Assembly: GCA_964444135.1 (NCBI GenBank)
Contig: CAYUFX010000006.1
Coordinates: 28,843 to 92,842 of the forward strand
From: NIOZ-UU13 sp964444135
GTDB lineage: Bacteria > Planctomycetota > Phycisphaerae > Sedimentisphaerales > Anaerobacaceae
Length of the DNA stretch: 64,000 bases
Direction: 5' to 3'
The notes beneath the pieces are model-generated. The model saw nothing but the letters and a program-made list of their open reading frames with translations, made no database searches and had not been told where the DNA came from. This document shows, piece after piece, positions 1 through 7,538 of the stretch. A program made the translations under genes and the position numbers. Numbering within the stretch: position 1 is the stretch's first letter; each line of letters starts with the position of its first letter.

Positions 1-393
1 TTCAAACCGATAAACACGGAAAACCTCGAAGACCACCAAATCCACCAGGAGCGATTCAGTATCAACGAGGTAAATGCCCGGATAATAAACGAAGCGAAGA
101 GCAAAGGCGGACGAATAATCCCTGTTGGCACAACCTCGACCCGAACCCTTGAGACTATAGCCGCCGCCTCACAAATTGAAGCCGCAACCGGAACAACGAG
201 TTTATTCATAAAGCCCGGCTATAAATTCAAAATCACCGATGCAATGATAACGAATTTCCATCTACCCAAATCCACACTCCTCGCACTGGTCGCTGCCTTC
301 GCAGGCCTCGACAACATCCTCGCCGCCTATAATCACGCCATCCAACAGCGATATCGCTTCTATTCCTACGGCGACGCTATGCTGATTATCTGA
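1..393 (+). CDS. queA: QueA, tRNA preQ1 S-adenosylmethionine ribosyltransferase-isomerase, C-terminal part
   Basis: An open frame enters at base 1 and stops at TGA 391-393, giving 130 residues with no start in the window. It matches the C-terminal part of QueA, the enzyme that moves the ribosyl part of SAM onto preQ1 in tRNA to make epoxyqueuosine. Visible family signatures are HQIHQERFSI, VGTTSTRTLE, FIKPGYKFKITDAMITNFHLP, KSTLLALVAAFAG and the terminal YRFYSYGDAMLII. The protein is cytoplasmic. Only the 5' end is missing, through contig truncation rather than mutation. Identification rests on motif recall but the motifs are dense and diagnostic. Confidence 0.93.
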   Translation, partial: FKPINTENLEDHQIHQERFSINEVNARIINEAKSKGGRIIPVGTTSTRTLETIAAASQIEAATGTTSLFIKPGYKFKITDAMITNFHLPKSTLLALVAAFAGLDNILAAYNHAIQQRYRFYSYGDAMLII

Positions 394-476
394 AAAATGC
401 AAGAACATAAAGCTAATTTGCTTTTCACTTCTACTATTCTTTAACATCTAATTTGATGGGTGGCAGCCTCAAGAGA

Positions 477-494
477 GTCCCGAAAAATCGGGAC
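477..494. repeat. Short perfect hairpin GTCCCGA/TCGGGAC in an intergenic repeat
   Basis: Seven-base arms separated by four A residues lie in the spacer between queA and the convergent acyltransferase gene. No U-tract follows, so it is not a standard terminator. The surrounding bases (about 460-515) resemble 14990-15065: both have a GGCA-CCTCAA word and a TTGGGGATGGC word. This suggests a dispersed intergenic repeat. Confidence 0.45.
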
Positions 495-568
495 GAGCTT
501 GGGGATGGCTTGCAGCCGGTAACCACCACGCATTTATCGTGTTACTGACCACTACAACTCCGCTTTAA

Positions 569-1711
569 TTACAATATTCGTCTTGCCGGCGGCAGCTGCC
601 TGATGAAGTTACCGAACGCAAAGCATAACGGCACCGCAATAAGCACAGCCAATGCAAATTTCAAAAGTGGATACAGGGTAATATTTCTAAGCGCCAGTGC
701 CACAAGAACTACAACCGGGGCGTGGATAATATAAGCAGTGTAGGCGCTGGCAGACATCGCTTTCGTCAGCCTTGTCTGATGATTGAATCGTTTGCGGAAA
801 AGAACTACCAAGCCGATTACCATCGCCATACAAACCGACTGCTCCCATAGGGCGTAGGTAAGGCATTGCCAATGCAGGCCGCCCATAAATGAAGTTATAT
901 CATCTTTGATTGCCCCGCCTAATACAAATATAGCTGGAAATAATACGATGATAAAGATGATGCCGATACAAAGCCAGAATCTGCCCATAGCATCGGGAAT
1001 CCGCACCAGCCAATTCCGCCGATAGGCAACAATCCCTACGATAAACATACAGATGTACTGCGGGAAGAAGGGAAACTGAAAATTCAAAGGCCCGAAATTC
1101 CAGCCAATCGGAAGCCATATCCGCACGACAAAGCTAACAGCACCCAAAGCCAGGGCAAAGGCGGCTATTGCCACGTTGCGCGGCACTTTGCCGTCGCTAT
1201 GAACGGCCGGGCTGCCCTTTTTTGTAAATCCCCGCCATAGAACATAAAAAACAGCGAAAAACAATAAGGCTTCAATAAACCACAACGGCCCGGTACCGAT
1301 GTGAAACCTGCTGTAATACCGTGCAACAAGCTTACGAAAAGAGCCATCGAACTTAATAACATCAACCTTAATAAGCAAGTAAACCAGAAGAGGTTGGATG
1401 AAAAGGTCGTAGCACAACAAAGGGATACCTAAGCGCAATAGTCGGTCTCTAAGAAACCGCCGGGGGCCTTTGTAGTCGTATGAGCTCGGAGTGAAGTAAC
1501 CCGATATCATAAAAAACAAACCCAGCGCGAAGGCCTGGACCGTCCCGTTATGCCAAGTCAGCAAGATAAATGAAATCGTGTCCGGCTCGTCAACTTCTCT
1601 ATAATACCACCCGCCAGCGCCCCCGTAAGTTATTGACAGGTGGAGCATCATTATCAGCGTAATGAGCAAAATTCTCAGGTTATCAACGAAGAATAGGCGG
1701 GCTCTTTCCAT
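569..1711 (-). CDS. Acyltransferase 3 family membrane protein (OpgC/MdoC-like)
   Basis: 380 residues, about ten hydrophobic helices, beginning MERARLFFVDNLRILLI with the family's N-terminal D-x-LR element followed by a helix carrying MMLH, where the His is the usual catalytic position. Later elements such as GPLWFIEALL and the YTAYIIHAPVV segment near residue 320 are typical of Acyltransferase_3 proteins. These transfer acetyl or succinyl groups onto extracytoplasmic sugars (OpgC on glucans, O-antigen acetylases). The substrate here is unknown. It lies just upstream of queA in convergent orientation, 49 bases downstream of the xylose isomerase gene on the same strand, so it may end that operon. 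No clear ribosome-binding site precedes the ATG. Confidence 0.8.
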   Translation of the reverse strand: MERARLFFVDNLRILLITLIMMLHLSITYGGAGGWYYREVDEPDTISFILLTWHNGTVQAFALGLFFMISGYFTPSSYDYKGPRRFLRDRLLRLGIPLLCYDLFIQPLLVYLLIKVDVIKFDGSFRKLVARYYSRFHIGTGPLWFIEALLFFAVFYVLWRGFTKKGSPAVHSDGKVPRNVAIAAFALALGAVSFVVRIWLPIGWNFGPLNFQFPFFPQYICMFIVGIVAYRRNWLVRIPDAMGRFWLCIGIIFIIVLFPAIFVLGGAIKDDITSFMGGLHWQCLTYALWEQSVCMAMVIGLVVLFRKRFNHQTRLTKAMSASAYTAYIIHAPVVVLVALALRNITLYPLLKFALAVLIAVPLCFAFGNFIRQLPPARRIL

Positions 1712-1760
1712 AGCTTATTACTGAATCAAAGTGCCTTCCTCATGTTTGATCCGACATGCC

Positions 1761-2891
1761 TCACTTATACATCTTATCGAAATAGCCCTGAGCATTAACT
1801 ACAGCCCCTCGCATCATATCTTCGGCTTTGGCGGTTTCCCGTTCGGCTAATGCCTTCATCAGACCGGCTGTATCCAGCTCCTTCGCCGCCTTCTCACACG
1901 CCTCCCAGCTCAGCACACTTCTTACCACGCGGTCGATACCCTGCTCGACATTATCGTATGCCCGCGTCTGCATGTCGTGGCCCTTCCATCGGTTAAAGCC
2001 CGCCTCTTGAATAAGCCCAGCAATAGCAACGTTCATACCATTGACTCTCACCCCGTGGTCAATATCATATTTGCCCGGCCCGCCGAGAATAATACCATCG
2101 TTATATCCCTGGCTGTTCAGGTGCATATGCACCATCATATCGTTGTCTAATTCTTCAACCGTATCCGCCACGTGGTCAAGCCCTATCATCTCCGAATGCC
2201 CGAACTCCTTATTGACGCCCTTCTTTTCCCTGGAGACACCGTACTCATCCTCGATTCTTCGCCAGAAAAGCAACGCACTTGCCACCGTTGGTATCAGCAT
2301 AGCCGGATGCCCTTCGTTCGGCTTCGGCTCAAAACCTATATATAAGCTGCCGCCTTGTTTCTCTTCGTATTTACACAACCTGGCGATACTCTCCTTGAGA
2401 TTCTGATACATCTGTCGAATACCGACTGTTGCAATATCATAGCCGAACGAGCCGTTCCAGATTATAAGCGCCGGTGCCTTGTCCTCATCCGGATGCCAGG
2501 CCTTTTTCAAAGTCCCGTACGCTAGGTCAACCGTCTTTGTGCCCAATTCTTCCGCGGCCTTTCGCTCACTCGGGTCCAGTGACGCCACCCCGCCGTATCC
2601 AAAATGACAATGCGCACCCGGCGTAATCATCGCCAGATACAATTTCGAATCCAACAAAGCATCGGCCACCGCCGCGGCAGTGTCATCATCTACCTCCGCG
2701 TCATAATGCATCTCAATACCTAACTCAACATTATTAGGCATCCTCGGAGCAATCTTATCCGCTACGAGCTTAATCATTTCCGGCGTACCGAACGTACCAC
2801 CCCATTCCGGTCGCATATCACCCGGTACAAATCCGCCCTTGCCGGGATTAAATGTCCATCTGCAAATACTATGTAAAGATTTTTCTGCCAT
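1761..2891 (-). CDS. xylA: Xylose isomerase (class I-like TIM barrel)
   Basis: 376 residues. Signatures of xylose isomerase are visible: a WTFNPG and WGGTFGT segment near the N-terminus, the metal-binding FEPKPNEGHPAML loop with Lys and Glu ligands in mid-protein, a GHSEMIGL segment, and HLNSQGYNDG followed by a Y-D-I-D-H metal site. The size fits the short class I (Actinobacteria-like) enzymes. It interconverts D-xylose and D-xylulose in the cytoplasm. The ATG has an AAGGAG site nine bases upstream. The next upstream gene on the strand is xylulokinase, 94 bases away, giving a xylB-xylA order. The sequence deviates from textbook XylA around the His/Asp proton-shuttle region, so a related ketose or aldose substrate is possible. 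Confidence 0.83.
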   Translation of the reverse strand: MAEKSLHSICRWTFNPGKGGFVPGDMRPEWGGTFGTPEMIKLVADKIAPRMPNNVELGIEMHYDAEVDDDTAAAVADALLDSKLYLAMITPGAHCHFGYGGVASLDPSERKAAEELGTKTVDLAYGTLKKAWHPDEDKAPALIIWNGSFGYDIATVGIRQMYQNLKESIARLCKYEEKQGGSLYIGFEPKPNEGHPAMLIPTVASALLFWRRIEDEYGVSREKKGVNKEFGHSEMIGLDHVADTVEELDNDMMVHMHLNSQGYNDGIILGGPGKYDIDHGVRVNGMNVAIAGLIQEAGFNRWKGHDMQTRAYDNVEQGIDRVVRSVLSWEACEKAAKELDTAGLMKALAERETAKAEDMMRGAVVNAQGYFDKMYK

Positions 2892-2925
2892 TTTTAATTA
2901 CTCCTTTTCAATCAATTACGAAACT

Positions 2926-3000
2926 TCAACATTCGACATTCCTTGCTTGCCCCAAAAGTATTAGTCGGGATTCAATATTCGATATTCAACTAATTGTCGA
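2926..3000. repeat. Dispersed CGAATATCGAA-type repeat in the xylB-xylA spacer
   Basis: The spacer and the very end of xylB contain inverted short words (ATTCGACATTC, TTCAATATTCGATATTCAAC) of the same flavour as copies at 4273-4334, 15121-15205, 44085-44215 and 59088-59250. It appears to be a member of a family of degenerate, palindrome-rich intergenic repeats spread through the window. The xylB stop (2986) lies inside the repeat, so the last few codons may derive from it. Confidence 0.5.
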
Positions 3001-4521
3001 TAATCGCTCTTTCAAAACATCTTCCCATCTTCCGTACGCATCTTGATACGCCGCTGCCAACTTCCCGTTCGGCTCGATGCTCTTAACCGGTTCCAGGCCC
3101 ACAAAGGCATCCTCGGCCCCTTTATAAATTCCCGCTCCGATTCCCGCCCCCCTCGCGGTCCCCTGCGAGCCGTCGGTATTATATAATTCCACGGTCGCAC
3201 CGGTAATCGTGGCGAAGGCCTCCGCAAACAGCGGACTCAAAAACATATTCGCATTTCCCGCCTTGACGGTTTCCAGCTCAATTCCCATATCCCGCATTAT
3301 TCCAAGCCCGTAATTCAGCGCAAAAACTATCCCCTCCTGTGCCGCCCGCAGAAAATGAGCCTTCTTGTGTATATTGAAATTCCACCCATGAACGGATGCC
3401 TCGATATTTCTGTTTTCCAGGGTCCTCTCGGCCCCATTGCCGTAAGGCAGTATCACCAGCCCATCGGACCCGACCGCAACCTCTGCCGCCAGCTCGTCCA
3501 TCTGCTCATAATCCAGCCCCTCACCGCCGACAAAATTATGCTTCAGCCAGCTATTGAGAATTCCCGTCCCGTTAAGGCAAAGCAATACACCATATCGCGG
3601 CTGGCCCTTTGAGTGATTTACGTGAACAAACACATTGACTCGCGAGAGTTTGTCATAATTTTTCTTATCGCTTATTCCATAGACAACTCCAGAAGTGCCC
3701 GCGGTAACCGCAATCTCGCCCGGCTGCAATACGCTAAGCGACAGAGCATTATTCGGCTGGTCCCCCGCCCGGTAGCTCACCTTTGTCCCCGCCTTAAGCC
3801 CTAATTCCTTGGCGGCCTCTTTTGTCAGCTCACCCTGCACTGAGAATGTAGGGACCCTGTCAGCTATCAAATCGGCGGAGATTCCGTAGTTTTCCAAGAC
3901 AAACTCCGCTAATCCGTCATTTTCAAAATCCCACATTATCCCTTCCGACAAACCGGATGGCGTTGTTTTTATCTCGCCCGTCATCTTCATCGCGATATAA
4001 TCACCCGGCAGCATTATTTTATCAATCTTCGAATAGACCTCCGGCTCATTTTCCATCACCCATTTTAATTTCGACGCCGTAAAATTACCCGGCAGATTGA
4101 ACAGGCTCTTAAGGCACTTTTCTTTCCCTATATCTGTCGCCGCCTTCTCACCGATTTGCACCGCCCTGCTGTCACACCAGATTATCGAAGGCCTCAGCAC
4201 ATTCTGGTCCTTATCCACACAAACTAATCCATGCATCTGGTACGAAATCCCTATCGCCTCCACATCCTCCAAATCGTATGTCGTTATTCGTTGTTCGTCG
4301 TTCGAGATACGAGATGCGAGATGCGAGACGCGAGCCGTTGCTTCTTTCACATGTTTCCACCAGACCGCTGGCTCCTGCTCAGCCCAGCCCGATTCGCCTG
4401 CGTATATCTCTAATTCCTTCTCCGGCGAAGTCACGCTCGCCAACAATTTACCCGTCTGGCTATCTATCAGCGTCGCCTTTATCGACGAGCTCCCAACGTC
4501 ATATCCTAATAGTAACGCCAT
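2986..4521 (-). CDS. xylB: Xylulokinase (FGGY family) with an in-frame repeat insertion
   Basis: 511 residues against about 480-500 usual. N-terminal LLGYDVGSSSIKATLID is the FGGY ATPase phosphate loop; the WW, QMHGLVCVD and IIWCDSRA blocks are xylulokinase hallmarks, and GDQPNNAL, AGTSGVVYG and LFAEAFATITGATVELY mark the C-terminal actin-fold half. It phosphorylates D-xylulose to xylulose-5-phosphate, which enters the pentose phosphate route (rpe is at 46431). The start has AAGGA nine bases upstream. Residues about 63-83, between the WWKHVKEA helix and VEAIGIS, hold roughly 14 extra residues encoded by a dispersed repeat (4273-4334), an unusual case of an intergenic element read in frame. 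Catalytic motifs remain intact, so the kinase is probably active. Confidence 0.92.
   Translation of the reverse strand: MALLLGYDVGSSSIKATLIDSQTGKLLASVTSPEKELEIYAGESGWAEQEPAVWWKHVKEATARVSHLASRISNDEQRITTYDLEDVEAIGISYQMHGLVCVDKDQNVLRPSIIWCDSRAVQIGEKAATDIGKEKCLKSLFNLPGNFTASKLKWVMENEPEVYSKIDKIMLPGDYIAMKMTGEIKTTPSGLSEGIMWDFENDGLAEFVLENYGISADLIADRVPTFSVQGELTKEAAKELGLKAGTKVSYRAGDQPNNALSLSVLQPGEIAVTAGTSGVVYGISDKKNYDKLSRVNVFVHVNHSKGQPRYGVLLCLNGTGILNSWLKHNFVGGEGLDYEQMDELAAEVAVGSDGLVILPYGNGAERTLENRNIEASVHGWNFNIHKKAHFLRAAQEGIVFALNYGLGIMRDMGIELETVKAGNANMFLSPLFAEAFATITGATVELYNTDGSQGTARGAGIGAGIYKGAEDAFVGLEPVKSIEPNGKLAAAYQDAYGRWEDVLKERLSTIS
4273..4334. repeat. TCGTATGTCGT-type dispersed repeat inside xylB
   Basis: The segment is made of iterated words (TTCGTTGTTCGTCGTTCGA, then GAGATGCGAGATGCGAGACG) unlike the codon texture of the rest of xylB. 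It shares TCGTATGTCGT with the intergenic copy at 15385-15425. It encodes xylulokinase residues about 63-83, where XylB proteins normally have a short loop. Confidence 0.65.
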
Positions 4522-4628
4522 TTACATAATCCTTTAGTGTTTGTGGTTTGCAATAATCATTTTTATAAATATTAAAAGCAATCCACATCATAGTTATCAA
4601 AGGCCGATTGTCAAGTTTAGCAATCCTC

Positions 4629-6083
4629 TTACTCATATTGCCATTTGAGTATCCAAGGGTCCTTTGTTCTCTTTTGAAATGCCTTTAGCTTTGCCTTTAG
4701 TCTTGTTAGTACCTTTTCATATTTCGGACTATCCGCCAGATTCTCCACCTCGTCCGGGTCGTTCTCTAAATCGTACAGCTCGAATTTAGGCCGATGTATA
4801 TACGCCTCGACCGTCCGCCTGCCGTAATATTTCTCACCGCGTTTTATCGTCGCCTGCCACGTCGACGCCTCCCATAAATCACTGGCAAACGGATAATCCA
4901 GCCCGTATGCGATATTCCATATAAGCTTAAACCTGCGTTCGCGCACCACTCGCATCGGATAATACATCGTTATCTCGTGGAAGGTATGCGAGGCGTAAGT
5001 TTCATCCCAGCCTTCCGGATGTTCCTGCTCAAGCACCGGCTTAAACGACCTGCCCTGAAAATCACCCTTCGTCGATACTCCGGCAAAGTCCATAATCATC
5101 GGTGCCAAATCCGCATAATTAACCAGCGCATCACACGTAATACCCTTTTTCTTGGAGCCAGGACTTCGAACAATACAAGGCAAATTCATACCCGGCTCAT
5201 ACAAAGTCGTTTTGGCCCCTGGAAAAGCAACGCCGTTATCTGAGATATAGATAACCACCGTATTTTCATATTTCCCCGCTTCTTTCAGAACGCTCAACAA
5301 TTGTCCAACCCCTTGGTCAACGCGTGAAACTGCTTGATAGTACTGCGCCAATTCAGCACGGCACTCCGGCGAATCAGGCAAGAACGCCGGCACTATCACA
5401 TCCTCAGGGTCATACTTGACTTCCTTTATGCCCGGATAGCCTCCTTTGGCACGGTTGCCGAACCGGTCCGGCTTATACGCCAGCTCTTCGGCCTTGCCGC
5501 CACCGCGGTGCGGGTCGCTCGTGCAAAAATAAAGAAAAAACGGCCGGCCATCATTACCACTGACAAACTCCCGGCAGTTATTCGCCATCTCAATAGGACT
5601 CCGGCTGTTCCCTTTCAGCGCAACATCAAACTTATAGACCTCATCCGGCGCAACGTGGTACTTACCGATTCGTCCTGTCCGATACCCGGCCTCAGTCAGC
5701 AATACCGGCAGAGACTTTACATCGGGGAACGAGACAAAATGATGATAACTGTGCTGATGCCCGTACTGGCCGTTGGCGTGATTGTACATACCCGTTAAAA
5801 TCACCGACCGGCTTGCGCTGCAACTGGCCGTCGTACAAAAGGCATTCGTAAACCGCACTCCCTCAGCCGCAAGGCCGTCCAGGTTCGGCGTCTTGACAAC
5901 AGGATTACCATAACAGCCAACAGCATCAAGCCCGTGGTCATCGCTTACTATCAAAACAATATTAGGTCTTTTATTCCCGGCCGCCTTTGCTTCTCTTGAA
6001 ATTAATCCCGAACCGACAAGAATCGATGCACCCGCAGCGCAGCCCTTCATAAAATCACGCCGACTTACCGATTTACTTTCCAT
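4629..6083 (-). CDS. Sulfatase, formylglycine-dependent (CSASR type)
   Basis: 484 residues. A Tat-type leader (SRRDFMKG followed by a hydrophobic stretch) occupies residues 7-35, so export in folded form is expected. The type I sulfatase core starts with NIVLIVSDDH (metal-binding Asp48/Asp49). The catalytic Cys88 lies in C-S-A-S-R, which matches C-x-A/P-S-R for conversion to formylglycine by a maturase not seen in this window. It hydrolyses sulfate esters or N-sulfate of a glycan; motifs such as GMYNHANGQYGHQH recall the heparan N-sulfatase-like branch, but the substrate cannot be fixed. GGAGG lies nine bases before the ATG. It is in a minus-strand run with a second sulfatase and two glycosidases. 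Confidence 0.92.
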   Translation of the reverse strand: MESKSVSRRDFMKGCAAGASILVGSGLISREAKAAGNKRPNIVLIVSDDHGLDAVGCYGNPVVKTPNLDGLAAEGVRFTNAFCTTASCSASRSVILTGMYNHANGQYGHQHSYHHFVSFPDVKSLPVLLTEAGYRTGRIGKYHVAPDEVYKFDVALKGNSRSPIEMANNCREFVSGNDGRPFFLYFCTSDPHRGGGKAEELAYKPDRFGNRAKGGYPGIKEVKYDPEDVIVPAFLPDSPECRAELAQYYQAVSRVDQGVGQLLSVLKEAGKYENTVVIYISDNGVAFPGAKTTLYEPGMNLPCIVRSPGSKKKGITCDALVNYADLAPMIMDFAGVSTKGDFQGRSFKPVLEQEHPEGWDETYASHTFHEITMYYPMRVVRERRFKLIWNIAYGLDYPFASDLWEASTWQATIKRGEKYYGRRTVEAYIHRPKFELYDLENDPDEVENLADSPKYEKVLTRLKAKLKAFQKRTKDPWILKWQYE

Positions 6084-6149
6084 AATCTATACCTCCAGCA
6101 TTATTTGCATCTTCACCCAAATTTTTGTCCCCAACCTCATAGTAGCTTT

Positions 6150-7538
6150 TCACGCCCTCAGCTTAATACCAGCCGAAACCTCCTGCTCCCAGGCCGATAG
6201 CTCATCTTCAAGTTGTTTGACCATACCAGGCTTTGCTTCGGCAAGATTCTTCTTTTCACCGAGGTCTTCACCAAGATTATAAAGTTTTGACTGGTTATTC
6301 TGAACCAGCAGCTTCCAGGGCCCTTTGCGAACGGCCTTTTCCTTTCTGTAACGCCAGAACAACGTCCGCTCCGGCAGCTTCCCGCCTTCCGTCAGCACCG
6401 GCAAAATGTCAACACCGTCGAGTTTCAGAACCGCCGGTAGTTTTGCTCCTGCAATTGAGACCATCGTGGCAAACAAATCCATCCCTAAAACCGTTTCATC
6501 AGTAGTTGCCCCGGATTTTATCCTGCCCGGCCAGTAAGCAACCGCCGGAACGCGATGCCCGCCCTCCCACAAGCTGCCTTTGTGGCCGGAAAGAGCACCG
6601 TTAGAACCATTCTTTGTAGCACCGTTGTCGGAGCAGAAAAAGATAAACGTCCTGCGCTCCAGCCCTAAACTTCTGACCGTCTCGACAATCCGCCCTATAC
6701 CCTCATCCATCACCTCAACCATTTCCTTATACGCCAGCGTAATCTCCTCGCCTTTGGCCTTCCTGCCCTTTCTGCCGCCGCTCAGACGCTCCGGCGGGTC
6801 CTCTCGGCCCTGATAAGGAGAATGCGGCGCTTCGTGCGGCAGATACAAACAGAATGGCTTATCCCTGTGACGTTCAATAAAATCTATTCCATGCCTGGTT
6901 ATCAAATCGGTGCAGTAACCTTCCTCAGGAACCTTTTCGCAATTCTTCCACCAATCATCGAATCCGGCCCCGTCGAGATGCGAGTGATAATCCACGTTGC
7001 CGCTGACATAGCCGACAAACTCGTCGAATCCCTGCCTGGCCGGATTAAATTCCACGTTATAACCTAAGTGCCACTTGCCGAAAATCCCCGTTGCATAGCC
7101 GTGCCTTTTGAGAACTTCGGCAAAGGTTGTCTCTTCCAGCGCCATCCCTGTCTGTCGGGTCGGCCCCTTTGCGTAAATAACACCCTCGATTCCGCATCGC
7201 TGCTGGTAGCGTCCCGTCAGCAGCGCCGCCCGCGTAGGACTGCACACCGGACAGTTGGAATGATAATCCGTAAACTTCATCCCCCCTCTTGCTAAGGCAT
7301 CGATGTTCGGCGTTCGTATCTTTTTGCTGCCGTAACAGCCAATGTCACCGTATCCCAAATCATCCGCCATAATAAGGACGATATTCGGCCGTTCGGCTGA
7401 TACATTCGTACCACCGCTTCTGTTCATCGAACAGCCGTAGTTTGGCACCACCAAAGCCGCTGCACCACCGGCAACAAACTTAATAAACTCCCGACGATTC
7501 ACAATCAAACTCCTTACCTTGTCTGTTCCCAGGCTCAT
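6150..7538 (-). CDS. Arylsulfatase A-like sulfatase (CSPTR type)
   Basis: 462 residues. The Tat-like leader NRREFIKFVAGGAAALVVP spans residues 14-32. NIVLIMADDLGYGDIGCYG supplies metal ligands (Asp59/Asp60) and Cys99 sits in C-S-P-T-R-A-A-L-L-T-G-R, a standard formylglycine site with Thr in place of Ser. GKWHLG and SDNGATKNG are further active-site blocks. It should act outside the cytoplasm on sulfated polysaccharide. The ATG overlaps the stop of the upstream glycosidase gene by four bases (ATGA, 7535-7538), indicating translational coupling and joint function. Family placement is firm; the substrate is not. Confidence 0.93.
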   Translation of the reverse strand: MSLGTDKVRSLIVNRREFIKFVAGGAAALVVPNYGCSMNRSGGTNVSAERPNIVLIMADDLGYGDIGCYGSKKIRTPNIDALARGGMKFTDYHSNCPVCSPTRAALLTGRYQQRCGIEGVIYAKGPTRQTGMALEETTFAEVLKRHGYATGIFGKWHLGYNVEFNPARQGFDEFVGYVSGNVDYHSHLDGAGFDDWWKNCEKVPEEGYCTDLITRHGIDFIERHRDKPFCLYLPHEAPHSPYQGREDPPERLSGGRKGRKAKGEEITLAYKEMVEVMDEGIGRIVETVRSLGLERRTFIFFCSDNGATKNGSNGALSGHKGSLWEGGHRVPAVAYWPGRIKSGATTDETVLGMDLFATMVSIAGAKLPAVLKLDGVDILPVLTEGGKLPERTLFWRYRKEKAVRKGPWKLLVQNNQSKLYNLGEDLGEKKNLAEAKPGMVKQLEDELSAWEQEVSAGIKLRA

